From Cladocopium goreaui (taxonomy: Eukaryota; Sar; Dinophyceae; Suessiales; Symbiodiniaceae), in assembly GCA_947184155.2 (NCBI GenBank), contig CAMXCT020006565.1:93771-157770 (forward strand): DNA of 64,000 bases, in the 5' to 3' direction. Both the position numbers and the translations under genes were made by a program. The notes below the pieces were generated by a model. The model was not told the DNA's origin. It did no database searches and was given only the letters and a program-made list of their open reading frames with translations. The number at the start of each line of letters is the position of its first letter. Position 1 is the stretch's first letter. This document shows, piece by piece, positions 39,901-49,700 of this stretch.

Positions 39901-42670
39901 GAAGTGCAGGTCCATCAGCAGTAGATGCACGAATTGGTTCTTGTCGGGCAATCTTTAGCTCACCTGGCTTTCGGGGTTGCGATGGAGCGGACTCCACCGG
40001 TCTCTTTCGTTGGATTGGAGCTCGATAGCTCGTGTCGGATTCTTTCATCTCTCTGACCAAATCACCTGGCGCACCATCAGGATATTCAACAACATCATCA
40101 TGCATAGGTTGGTTGATCTCGGCATCAGGCAATCTGGGTCTCTCCACATTGGGTGCAGCTGGTTCGACATGCACACCTGGTCGTGCAGGAAGAACTTCTT
40201 GAGCTTGTCCACCACCTTCAATCTCACAAAACAGTTGATCGCCAATGACCTGGTTCCACGCAATTGGAGTGATTGGCTTGACGTTCCTTGCAACAAAGCG
40301 CTTCAGAACTAATTCTCCGTCAATTCTGATTGCACCTTGCACTATCGGTCCAGTATCCAAGCCTGAGTGCACAAACGAAGCTTCAATGCTTCGAGTTTCA
40401 TTGGGTGATTGGGCTCGCATGCTACTGGGCAACTCAGCAAGGACACTTTGTCCGAACATTGCAAAGGAAGGTCGAGACAACTTCCGCTGTGTAGAGTACT
40501 CCAATGGTGAAAAATCAGTTCCATGAGCCTTTGAGAAATGGTTGTGGCTCAATGCAATGTATGTCACAACATCATGCAGGCCACGTTCAGTGAAGCAAAC
40601 ATCAGCACCTCCTTGGTTCATCTCGGCACGCAACACTGCAAGGGATTCCTTAAGCCGTCGAACAGCTCGTTCTGCATCTCCATTGCTTTGGTGTTGTTGA
40701 GGTCGTGCACGTCGAACAAGGAAAGTGTACTTGTCAGAGCTGGTGCCAACTAATTCTGAAACAGCACGTTCGGCATCAGTATGCAGGACAACGGAAGAGG
40801 TCGAAGAAGCAAGGCCAAAATGATCCAGCCACTTGCATATTTGATTCTTCACCGTTCGAATCTCCTGTCCTACAATGACATACCCAACGCAATTCGTTGA
40901 GAGCTCAGTCAGAACTAGCACCTTAATTGTCCCTTCAGCTTCATCGTCAACCATTTCACCTCTGGTGGTCAAAAACCCAAAATCAGCTTGCACTTCCGTT
41001 TCAAGAGTACCTTCTCGACGTCGACGATGTTGGAATGTCGACTTGCCTCTTGCACAAATGGTACAACGTGGATCGTAGGGCACATGCCCTTGCATTCGGT
41101 GAGTTTCCAATGCAGCTTCCGCTGCACGGCTTAAAGGATTCAAGTTTGCACCGTCGTGCACTGCATTCATACCTTCTGACATCACAAATTCACCCCGTTG
41201 TGCAGTGGATTCAGAATCCTGGTACATCCATGCAGGGTCAAGTTTAACCCATGGACATCCCCCAAAGTTACACACACCATCTAACCGCAAACCTGTTGCA
41301 GAGTGAGTAACCTCAGTGCCTTGTGAATTCTGGTTGAATTCCCAACCGCAATCACAAAGGGTGTTTGTTGAAATGATGTTATGGCTAATTCCGCCAACAA
41401 GGCATTTCAGCTTGGCTTGACGATGCACTGGGAACCTTCCCAAATTGTCATTCTTTTTCTTGAACCCTACCCAAACCGAAACAGTAGTAGATCCATCAAT
41501 GTTCACTTTGCTACCATTTGCCGCCCTGAAGCGGTCATTCTGAGAGTTCACAACCCATGCACCGTAAGTGGCGCGTGATGCAGTGGCCATGACTGTTGCC
41601 GCTGCACCGGAGTCCAGCAACCACCAATGCTGGCTTTCGTCTCCCATCATAATTTCAGATAAAAGTGGATGCAAGACTGGTGAATACCTATGCAGTTCAA
41701 ATGAATGAGAAACTGTGTCTTGCACGTTCAAAAATGTTGAGATTCCAACCCTTTTCAGTTCGACTCGATGACAGTTAGATGAAACAAGATCCTGAGAAAC
41801 TGGAGTATCACCTTCAACCTTGATACCTTGCAAACCGCATTCAAAGGTCGTGACACGATGCGAAGTTTCCTGCAGAGATCCTGACAAAACACTGGTTCCT
41901 GATGCAGACATGGCACAAAGTAGACTGGAGTCAACTTGAGGGGTTTGTTCATGCACCCATCCAAAATCCAAATTCCACAACTGGCACACGTCTGTTTCTG
42001 TTTCCATTTCAGTGCAACTGTCATCAAATTCGTCTCCATAGTTTGTTGGCTGGTCCACAACAAATGAACATCCAGACTCACTGTCAGAAACAAAAATGAG
42101 TTCGGGTTCTTCGCAAGATTCACTGTCCGAGATAGGAACGAATTCTCTTCCATCGAAAAATTCAGGGGAAAAAATAAAACATGCTGGTGGTAAACTGGTG
42201 AAAAAATAGTTTAGTCTCACGTTTCGCAATTGACATCTCTCCAAGTTTGCACCAAAGTCATCACCGATAATCATGCAATTCGCACAGTTGCAAAATATTC
42301 TGTGTGACTCCAAACACTGTAAACCTGAAATCGAAACGTGAAAAACGGTTTCATCACATGAAAAATGGCTGCAAATGGTTTCAGTTTCGTTTGAAATGTC
42401 TGTTTCAACTGTCAAACCTGTTGCATAACTGGCAAAAACGTCGGAAATCAATGGACTCAGCACGAGAGACTGTACTCCCTGAGCAGTTGCACCGGCACTT
42501 GCAGTGGCTTGCGGGTCATCAGTTGCCGGCCAGCTCCAGGATTCATCCCAGTATTCCTGTCCCTCATTCCATGCACTGTCCCATGATTCATCCCAATTGC
42601 CATTCCAAACCTGTGACGTTTCTAACCAAGACTGGTCTTCCCACCAAGATCCATCGTCTTGCCACCACAT
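36917..42670 (-). CDS. pol: Copia Pol: protease, integrase, RT, RNase H, methyltransferase-like tail
   Basis: 1,917 codons, intact. Residues 1-50 are tryptophan/aspartate-rich with WDESW repeats. Aspartic protease: LLDSGAAAT (351-359). Integrase: zinc site H524, H529, C536, C539; catalytic D563, D632, E667. A linker holds a C-x2-C-x10-H-x3-C motif (C955, C958, H969, C973). RT: fingers with RIVAKDLN (1202-1209), LKGLDVSHAF (1243-1252) and YVDD (1334-1337). RNase H: SFSDASF (1522-1528), SSCEAELYAL (1564-1573), ESDSSSAL (1608-1615). Residues about 1,708-1,917 are methyltransferase-like: EVCCGTNSALREAC (1712-1725), STPCSSGSPL (1768-1777), FELPRNNNIWK (1811-1821). The ATG at 42670 is preceded in frame by 15 sense codons and a TAG at 42,716-42,718 that separates it from the end of gag. 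Confidence 0.92.
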   Translation of the reverse strand: MWWQDDGSWWEDQSWLETSQVWNGNWDESWDSAWNEGQEYWDESWSWPATDDPQATASAGATAQGVQSLVLSPLISDVFASYATGLTVETDISNETETICSHFSCDETVFHVSISGLQCLESHRIFCNCANCMIIGDDFGANLERCQLRNVRLNYFFTSLPPACFIFSPEFFDGREFVPISDSESCEEPELIFVSDSESGCSFVVDQPTNYGDEFDDSCTEMETETDVCQLWNLDFGWVHEQTPQVDSSLLCAMSASGTSVLSGSLQETSHRVTTFECGLQGIKVEGDTPVSQDLVSSNCHRVELKRVGISTFLNVQDTVSHSFELHRYSPVLHPLLSEIMMGDESQHWWLLDSGAAATVMATASRATYGAWVVNSQNDRFRAANGSKVNIDGSTTVSVWVGFKKKNDNLGRFPVHRQAKLKCLVGGISHNIISTNTLCDCGWEFNQNSQGTEVTHSATGLRLDGVCNFGGCPWVKLDPAWMYQDSESTAQRGEFVMSEGMNAVHDGANLNPLSRAAEAALETHRMQGHVPYDPRCTICARGKSTFQHRRRREGTLETEVQADFGFLTTRGEMVDDEAEGTIKVLVLTELSTNCVGYVIVGQEIRTVKNQICKWLDHFGLASSTSSVVLHTDAERAVSELVGTSSDKYTFLVRRARPQQHQSNGDAERAVRRLKESLAVLRAEMNQGGADVCFTERGLHDVVTYIALSHNHFSKAHGTDFSPLEYSTQRKLSRPSFAMFGQSVLAELPSSMRAQSPNETRSIEASFVHSGLDTGPIVQGAIRIDGELVLKRFVARNVKPITPIAWNQVIGDQLFCEIEGGGQAQEVLPARPGVHVEPAAPNVERPRLPDAEINQPMHDDVVEYPDGAPGDLVREMKESDTSYRAPIQRKRPVESAPSQPRKPGELKIARQEPIRASTADGPALPKASPTVSPKSPSPSPDVVRHDVRVFPKTPRCPACDSGMDVPGIRHNAECKRKRAAFEASETPSATPVVVPNVARPRLEVQDMEVETETSPAPVGAGSDQVGPSMDTEGSGMKREAEQSVQDLEDEMAAERAAGTQVPMTLDLFVMDDACHALGPVAWSLEQGPENARATAPELFDAELNSIKFAQGKDHTCVKVKLGGSEVLLWKPDEVIDDSSLMQLDVDLGFEGMKEEIGNLEKCGAGKVIGQAEVDALKKKHPLMRVIPSRWVSAYKSETRVRVRIVAKDLNKGISARKLGISSPTPSIEGLHFVLTLAAQRALRLKGLDVSHAFMHSPLPHGLVIVLKLPLSVSMPDGSQAYLLLYKALNGLRDASLHWLNLLSDSIRGVGLTSDEVEPCIYQGVVNGETALLVAYVDDLLLCCQSEKAEKIVEKAIGKAVPLKETGIILPARHGGGHLIFIGRHVHRGLEDDSLTIGVDPKFLDTTFTEFNITKGSASVPDVAGILDKAMGDKNLMQELSPSAYSRFRRALGKLLWMAQSRHDLKLYLSLIGSQQAKPNQGTEAAIRALLRFLFEDVGTCLRLPSPEYENLMIGPARHSILHSFSDASFAPYRFNGRKGISGGVVFCEGALVRSLARQQQSVSLSSCEAELYALQMVAQESVAFSNFCHRVYIGIGEMRERDVPQILLESDSSSALQLLVGQDIPKRSRHVEIRMAWMKAKISSNELLVEHRAGTDNVADLFTKCLGTKDFLRHRTSLGFEVPEVPVKDLQGIRDVMLFNNRVDQKQDIAFVEVCCGTNSALREACKVARMPYIGIVKRMETADMFQKVKEFVEVQQQLGYRWVHVHASTPCSSGSPLKTFSAQVESEADRSWKGIMDNVSKYLLLGNSRSFELPRNNNIWKRDETKRVLKQCGLQFDAEVFLCQTGMQASNGLPVGKVLIFCSASAGFCNLLTKKFGWCECDKHAGMYDVNWNQTGVYNRELAKAILAAVRAGRKDP

Positions 42671-42715
42671 GTCAGTCCCGTCATAGTCATTTTCGTATAG
42701 TCGTTTTCGTATCTG

Positions 42716-42718
42716 CTA
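42716..42718 (-). promoter_or_regulatory. In-frame amber codon between gag and pol
   Basis: On the minus strand the reading KGKMNGK TAG CAG ATA ... MWW runs in one frame from a lysine/glycine-rich gag tail into pol. The stop is followed by CAG, the first part of the UAG-CAR-YYA readthrough context, though ATA does not match YYA. It could be a readthrough site controlling the Gag:Pol ratio or simply a mutation. Note also GGTAAG next to it, which could serve as a splice donor. Confidence 0.4.
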
Positions 42719-42773
42719 CTTACCGTTCATTTTTCCTTTCTTGCCAAAACCTTTACCTTTACCTTTGTCGCCC

Positions 42774-43144
42774 TTACCTTTGATCACCCTTGGTGTCGCC
42801 TTTTCCTTTCTTTCTTTCAGGGCAATTCACAGAAATGTGTCCGAATTTCTGGCACTTGAAACATTTCAGTTTTGACAAATCAACATCACATGCATTTGAA
42901 CTGTGTTTTCGACTGCCACATGTTCCACACTTCACACCGCCTACAGCGTCCAAATTCCAATTCCCATCCCCATCACTTGCAGACATGTCATAGTGTGCAG
43001 TTGACTCATCAGATACCTCTACCTGGTTCACCTGATACAAGTTCTTCTTGGGGTGGAATTCAGCAAACGCACGTTGCTGTTGTTCCCAACGCAAGGCTGT
43101 GGCACGAAATGCATGATATGATTCACCTCCAGTATGATGCAGAC
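42774..43144 (-). pseudogene. gag: Gag C-terminal part with two zinc knuckles (shifted frame)
   Basis: On the minus strand, in the frame +1 to the rest of gag, the sequence reads LHHTGGESYHAFRATALRWE and then two CCHC knuckles, CGTCGSRKHSSNAC and CFKCQKFGHISVNC, each C-x2-C-x4-H-x4-C. They package genomic RNA in Gag proteins. The shift into this frame occurs at 43,139-43,145 by loss of one base. The reading returns to the gag/pol frame around 42,774-42,800, where this frame stops with TAA. Two compensating indels around the knuckle domain fit mutation better than a programmed event. Confidence 0.7.
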
Positions 43145-44609
43145 AAAACGTTCTCCTGCATCCGGTAAACTTCGTAGCAACACAGCTACCAAATCAGCTT
43201 CAGCTACATGCAACCCTGCAGCATCAATTCTACTTGACAGTGTTCCCAGCAACTTAGAATACCTAGCCATCTCGAAATCTATCTTTCTGATTGTGTCCGT
43301 GACAATGGTACTTGCACTGGTCTCATTACCATGCAGTGCAAAAGATTTCCCAGCTAAGGCTGTCCTGAAACTAAGTGCTTCACTCCGGGTCCTGATGCTG
43401 TACTCCAGGGTCAGTTGCCTCACCAATTCAAAGCCATTTGAAGCCTGCAGTTCCGTGTTCACACCAACATCTGCATTGCATAGATTGATCCCTTCACTGA
43501 ACGCATTGATCAGCGTCAAAGTTCTTGGATGACTTGCGAAAGCACTCCTCAGCATGGCCATCAGTCGTCGACTGCGTGCTCTCTGATTCACATTCAGCTG
43601 GTGCCAATTAAGCGGGTCTGGCCACCTGCACGCATGCTCGATCTCACTGCCGAACTCGAGGCTGGCTTGCATCGCCCAGGCTGTTAAATCATAGATGTAT
43701 GCTTGCCACCCTAGGATTTCTGCCTCTCTGCTGGTCCACTTTGCACAATCCGGAGTTGGTGGCGTTCCCAGCCATTTCTCACTCTTAGCAAATACGTCTC
43801 CTACGTATTCCCCGGATGATCCTGGTACGTGCGTTGGATCCATGCTCTGAGGAAATCCACTTGTGGTCCTTTGTCCAAACATCTCAGGTACACCTCTAGC
43901 CTGGCTTGCCTGTTCACCTAGAACTTGTCTTACTTGCAACAACTGCATTGGTTCCAAACCTCCCATCAGCCTCAGCACATCTTGCAGTCTTTGATTTTGG
44001 GGTGTTACTCCGCCAATGTCCTGTCCCATGCACATGCCTGCATTCTGTCCTGACCCAACCTGTCCTTGACATGCAGCACCTCCGCATTGACCTGACATCC
44101 ATGGCATCCCATAACTTGCATTCCCCTGATTTGGTTCTTGACTTCTGCCTGTGCTAGCTTGGGCATTTTGGCATGGAGTTCCCATGCAACCTTGTCCTGG
44201 CATCCCTTGTCCATGCAGACCTTGTCCCATCAGACCTTGTCCTGTCAGACCTTGTCCACCTTGACCTTGTCCGAACTGACCTTGTCCAAACAGACCTTGT
44301 CCATGCAAACCTTGACCTGGATACCCTTGACATGCATTGCAACTTCCACATCCATGACCTTGACCTCCAAGATAACCTTGGTTCTGTCCATAATTTCGAG
44401 GGTCCATCAATCCACCTCTCATAGGTCCATAAGATCCAAAAACATTCTGTGCAGGGAGAATGTGAGCACCACTGCCAACTGAGCTTCCGGCAGCAACTAA
44501 GTTCTGAGCTGGTGTCTGCGTTGCTGTTCCCATTCCTACTGCTGCCTGTTGCGCGTTCGCTTGCATCGCAGTACCTGTGGGCGAATTACCTGCAGCACCT
44601 GTGTTTCGT
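43130..44609 (-). pseudogene. gag: Gag, main part downstream of the LINE insertion
   Basis: Open from the LINE junction at 44609 to the frameshift near 43,140 (about 490 codons). It starts GAAGNSPTGTAMQANAQQ, then has a Gly/Gln-rich tract of QG-hinged repeats (GQGLFGQGQFGQGQGGQG and similar, about 44,160-44,330), then a folded helical Gag domain with WLGTPPTPDCAKW, LIGWQ-like and LPDAGERFV segments. It would form the particle shell. The open reading appears to start at a TTG at 44617, but that part is LINE and duplication DNA; the genuine start lies at 50742 on the other side of the LINE. Confidence 0.8.
44598..44609. repeat. LINE target-site duplication, left copy (12 bp)
   Basis: CCTGTGTTTCGT is identical to 50600-50611. 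Joining the two flanks through one copy restores a continuous gag reading (EPGAERNTG to AAGNSP). Confidence 0.95.
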
Positions 44610-44610
44610 A

Positions 44611-44618
44611 GGCTCAAG
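44611..44618 (+). other. Spliced-leader-like remnant at LINE 5' end
   Basis: GGCTCAAG matches the 3' end of the 22-nt dinoflagellate spliced leader (...TTTTGGCTCAAG). It sits one base inside the LINE 5' boundary set by the target duplication. Such an 8-base match at a predetermined position is unlikely by chance (about 1 in 65,000), but it is short. Confidence 0.6.
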
Positions 44619-44676
44619 GGGCCGCAGGGGGATTAGATAGTTTTTGTTCGCTCGTTTTCCTACTTTAGTCTTTGCC

Positions 44677-46176
44677 ATGGAGAAAGGGCGTGAGAAAGAG
44701 AGAGAGAAAGGGCGTGAAAAAAGCAGAACTCCGAAAGAGGAAAGGAAAGGCAAAGAAGAACAGAAGAAAACAGACAAGGAGAAGCAAAAGAAAGCAAAAG
44801 AAGAAGAACATCCAGGAGAAAGAAAGAGATTGGAATTCGGACCATCAGACTCAAAAGATACAGCAAAACAAGAGACTTCACTAGCAATCGACATTGTTAC
44901 ACCAGACAAAGCGCCGCCTTCCAAGAAAACAAGATTCGCAGATTCAGACGAGGAGACCCAAGAAAGCAAGAAGTCGGCTCAGAGTTCAAAAAGCTCAAAG
45001 ACCACAAAGAGCGACACACCCAAAATGGCTTTGACAACCCAACGCCTAAAAGCAATGACCGTAAGCACACCAGTCCGAGGTGATGGCACCAAAACACCTT
45101 TGAGAATACCACCGACAGAACTACAACAGAACAGAAACACAACAAGATCGAGTTCAGGAACTTCCGACACCGATATGGAGGAGGACGACGGGACAATTGA
45201 ACCGCTTCACTCCCTGGAAGAAGTCCAACAAGCTTTACAAACATTGAGCCAAAGACAGAAGCACCAACATGAATCCACAACAAAACAAATGCAGGAACTC
45301 TCACAGTCCATCATAGACATCAACTATGATGTGGAATCCCAAGGCCGAACCAATGCACATCTTATATACTCCAAACTACAAACCGACGCGAAAGAGGCCA
45401 GCATGGCCTTGACCATAGAGGGCTTTCCAAAAGAAGCATCAGAAGACGATCGCAAGGACTTCGCATCATGGTTACTTCAGCAGGCACATTCCAAGGACCA
45501 TGCACCCAGCATTAGCTTATGGAATACACGCGGGGAACTCAGCAACTTTATCAACATTACGTTCACCAGCGGATATCACAGAAACACTGTTTTCCAGTCC
45601 TTCCTTGAGAACTACACGTACAAAAAGAAGAAACTCTTTTGGTATGCGGCATCCACAGGCCGAGAATCAAATCATGAAATCCGTGTTCGTAAAGCACTCA
45701 GTGAAGATGCGCGACTACGAGGAAGATTTGTGAAGGCAGCCATGGAAGCCATCAACGAAACACACCGAAATGAAGTTGAATTCTATCCCTCTTGGCACGA
45801 AAACGCTGTTCGAGAAAAGCAGAGCCACAACTACCTCGTATGGCTACACTTTAGCTACGCAACAGCTTCGTGTGAGATTTTCGTCGACGAGCCTTTCTTT
45901 GAGGAGGTAGCCAACAACTTTGAAACAAAACTCTCGGAAATTTCCAAGGGCACCAGGAGAGGAAAAGGAACAGGAAAAGGAAAAATGAAGACAGAAGAAA
46001 CCAGAAAAGGAAGCAGCAAAGGTGCGTTTGCTGCATTAGATTTTTCTTATGATGCGAGGATACCATTTTGGTGCAAATTCATCCAAGTCCACGACTGGAA
46101 GAACAACATGCAGGTGAGGCAGGCCCTGAAAGAAGAAGAGAAGGCAAAGGAGACGATGGAACAGTCGGAGGGGTAA
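44677..46176 (+). CDS. LINE ORF1 protein
   Basis: First ATG in the reading is at 44677 (context GCCATGG), giving 499 codons. Residues 1-50 are a Lys/Glu/Arg array (MEKGREKEREKGREK and onward). A Ser/Thr-rich acidic segment follows, then a coiled-coil-like helix (LEEVQQALQTLSQRQKHQHE, ELSQSIIDINYDVESQ), then a mixed alpha/beta region with ASMALTIEGFP and NFINITFTSGYHRNTVFQSF that could be an RRM-like fold, then a GKGTGKGK basic tail. Coiled coil, RNA-binding fold and basic tail match the usual ORF1 chaperone that coats LINE RNA. I could not name a specific domain with certainty. Confidence 0.75.
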   Translation: MEKGREKEREKGREKSRTPKEERKGKEEQKKTDKEKQKKAKEEEHPGERKRLEFGPSDSKDTAKQETSLAIDIVTPDKAPPSKKTRFADSDEETQESKKSAQSSKSSKTTKSDTPKMALTTQRLKAMTVSTPVRGDGTKTPLRIPPTELQQNRNTTRSSSGTSDTDMEEDDGTIEPLHSLEEVQQALQTLSQRQKHQHESTTKQMQELSQSIIDINYDVESQGRTNAHLIYSKLQTDAKEASMALTIEGFPKEASEDDRKDFASWLLQQAHSKDHAPSISLWNTRGELSNFINITFTSGYHRNTVFQSFLENYTYKKKKLFWYAASTGRESNHEIRVRKALSEDARLRGRFVKAAMEAINETHRNEVEFYPSWHENAVREKQSHNYLVWLHFSYATASCEIFVDEPFFEEVANNFETKLSEISKGTRRGKGTGKGKMKTEETRKGSSKGAFAALDFSYDARIPFWCKFIQVHDWKNNMQVRQALKEEEKAKETMEQSEG

Positions 46177-46196
46177 CGCATGCCAGCAAAGGAACT

Positions 46197-46439
46197 CTCA
46201 GTGTGAAGATGCTACGGCTCGAGTTTCTCATTGTGAAGCCAACTCTCAGTGTGAAGCCAAATCTCAATGTGAAGCTAACTCTCAGTATGAAGCCGAATCT
46301 CAGTGTGAAGCCAAACCTCAGTGTGAAATAAATTCTCAGTGTGAAATAAATTCTCAGTGTGAAAGAAAAGCTCAGTGTGAAAAATATTCCGCGAGACGTG
46401 CAAAGCACGCGGAGCGGTTAGAAAATACTCAATGTGAAG
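46197..46439 (+). repeat. CTCAGTGTGAAG repeat array after ORF1
   Basis: Eleven copies of a 12-base motif, CTCAGTGTGAAG with A/T changes at positions 5-7 and 12, follow the ORF1 stop at mostly 16-17 base spacing. A small hairpin (CGTGC-AAA-GCACG, near 46,397) lies between the last two copies. The same motif recurs seven times after ORF2, so both ORFs are followed by it. Confidence 0.9.
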
Positions 46440-46702
46440 GAAGAAGGTTTCAATCTGGAATAGTTTGGAGGAAGCTCGCTGTCACAGGTCTGCGTTGTAA
46501 AGATAGTAGACTTAGACAGGGCCGAAATCTGCTAGAAAAAAGTGCCCGATGCGGAGTCGATGTCGGGTCTGCGTACACACAGTCACGAACTCAGATAGAA
46601 CCTTTAGGAACAAACAAACACACAGCGCCCTCTTGCAAACAGGAATCGGGTGAACACATTTTTTCATCAGAACCACACCCCCCCTTCAAGAGGAGAGCCG
46701 GG

Positions 46703-49700
46703 ATGACAGCACCGTTCATTTTAGGACGGCAGCGTCAACTGAATGCGTGCCCCCACCATGCTACCAATCATTCCCACACCACACCTCGATGCTGCAAAGG
46801 CAAACGGGGTCGGCGGAATATATTGACCAGATATCACCGATATTTGGAATGGAAGACTTCACGTTCAGTTCACAGACGCTTATGGCGTAACATTAAAAGT
46901 TCTGGTAGCGAGGCGATGAGGAAGGTGATTGCAACCTCTTCGCCTGGTGTTGCAATTCAAGAAGCTAACTGGCTGTATGACTACCCAGAAATTTCATCTA
47001 AGGCGAACAAAAAGCACGACAACAGAAGCAAGTCTTCAAGCACCAGGAACTATTTCAGAGAATATGCTTGCAAACGTAATGTAATACATGCTTGGAACTG
47101 CCAGAAATCAAGAGCTGAGAACCGGAAAATCGAAAAACATATCAGAAAAACTTGTCACAAAAAATGGCAGAACCCTGCCAAACCCCCGGTCAGTGAACCT
47201 GACACACTTGTACACACCAACTCATTACCTTACGGTCAGACTTTTGTCATTGCAACTTTAAATTGCAGAGGCCTAAACGAAGCGGGTAAACGTGAGCAAA
47301 TTATGGAAATAATGCACCAGCACAAAATTGATCTTATTGCCCTTCAAGAAACGAAAATAAATCACTCCATTGAAGAACTTAAAGTTTTTCGTAACCAAAA
47401 ATACCTCTTTCGTTTTAGTTCCAGTGTCAACAAAAAAACCCAAGCTCCAGAACCACAAATCCCAAAAGCAAAAGCCAAAGCGAACGCGCAAAATAATGGG
47501 ACAGAACACCATGGCGTTGGTTTCGTGGTTGGCCCCAAGCTGCAGACTGCATTGAAAGATTGTATTCCATACAGTAGTAGATTAATTCAAATCAAATTTC
47601 ACAATCATGGACCCGATTTAAGTTTTATTAGCCAATACGCTCCACACAGTGGACGGCCGCAAGAAGAAAAAAATCATCACTGGGAAACTTTACAAAACAT
47701 TATCATGGACCGTCCTCAAAATTCTCCAACCTACATTCTTGGTGATGCAAATGCTCGCCTGCACGGCTGCGTTAATGAAGTCGAAGAACAATGTATCGGT
47801 CACCACGTTTTTGATTATGGCGCTCAACATGTAGGATCACTCCCAGAGGATCAAAAAGAGAACCGACAACTACTTATTGATTTTTGCCTTTTCGCAGATT
47901 TCCTGATCATGAACACGTTGTTCCTAAACCCTACTAGCAAAAAATGCACTTTCAAAGAAACAGCCACTGAAGGTTTTACTGCCCCCTGGTCCCCAGACCG
48001 CTTCGCTCAAATTGATTTCATCTTAGCGCCACGTGCCTTTAAAAACAGCATTCTTGATATCTCGGCTAGAACAGATATTGCGTTTAATAGTGACCACAGC
48101 ATTGTGACAGCTAATTTGCGGGTAAAACTGAAAGCTCAACCTAAAAATGCGCCCACTACAGTGGTGCGATTTCATCAGCCAACCGAAAGCCAAAAGCAAC
48201 AGTACAATGACGCCATCCGCCATTGTTTCAATGCCAGTGCTGAATCCCAGCACATCTATGGGGTCGCCAAATTTGTTCAAACTATGAAGCAAGCTGCCGA
48301 ACGAATTTTGCCTCGTAAAAATAAGGCGATAAACCGTAGTTACATCTCGGGGACTACCTGGAATCTAATAGAAGAACGACAAAAAACTAGGGAAAATGGC
48401 GATTGTGTGGAAGAAAGCCGGCTCAATAAGGAAGTGTCTAAAAGTGCGAAGCGTGATAAACAACAATGGAAACTCAACAAATTAGAAGATCTCACAGACT
48501 GTCGGGAATGTTGGAAAAACATAAAGTTTGAAAAGTCAAATTTCACCCCGAATTTTTATAGCATGAAGGACGTCCATGGAAATCGAGTCCCGAATTCTCA
48601 AAAAGCGAGTGCGCTTGCCGATTACCTTCACTACAAACATTGGGGGCCAAACGAAGTTTCAACGCCGATTGATAATACTAAGCTCATGGTCCTCCAAAAC
48701 ATTCAGGCCGAAATCGGAATTTTCCAAAGCTCTGAAGTCACAGAAGCAATCCACAGGCTGAAAACAAATAAAGCGCCTGGGCCAGACGGTTCAATTGTGG
48801 AACTTTTCAAATATTTGGACTCTAGCAACGTGGACTCACTTACAAATTGTTTAAATGCATTATGGCGTGCAAAATTGGTCCCAGATGATTTTACCCAAGC
48901 TCACATAGCAAGCTTGTACAAAAAGGGCGATCATGAAAATCCTGAAAACTACCGACCAATTTCTTTGCTTAATGTTTCATACAAAATTTACGCCTATATC
49001 TTGAAATCAAGACTAGCTATGGCGCTTGAAGAACACCTCAGTCCGACGCAGTTTGGTTTCAGAGCATCCAGATCCACTATTGACCCACTATTTTGCCTAA
49101 GAAGACTCACGGACGTCGTAGAACAAGGTCACGATAAATTAATTCTGATCTTCCTAGACTGGGAAAAAGCTTTTGATAAAATTAGTCATGAAAAAATGTT
49201 CCAATCCCTCCACAGAATGAGTATTCCAGTTGAAATCCTTGATGCCATAAAAGCTATTTACCAGAAACCGATGTTTCAAGTGATGCACCGAGATAAATTT
49301 TCGTCATGGTTGAGCCAACGTACTGGAATCAGGCAAGGCTGTCCCCTCAGCCCATACCTATTCATTGTGACAATGCACGTGCTATTTCATGATGTTCACC
49401 GCAGATTCAACGACCCACGCTACGCAAAAACTTTCCAAGGAATTAATTTCCACGAATTGCTGTACGCAGATGACACATTAATTCTGACCAAAAGCTTTGC
49501 CAGTGCTAACCAATACTTGCACCTTATCGAAGAAGAATCCCAATATTTGGACCTCAATCTAAACAAGTCAAAATGTTGCTACATTGCTTTCAACTGTCGC
49601 GGTTCTATCGCTTTCCAAAATGGGGATCCCATGAAGTCGACCGATGAATCTACTTACTTAGGAGCTTCTATCACTCGCACGGTCAATCCCAAACATGAAA

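Noticed and set aside
46197-46439. Regular short repeats as a possible CRISPR array
   Set aside because: Spacers are only 3-6 bases, the units are degenerate and the context is a eukaryotic LINE.
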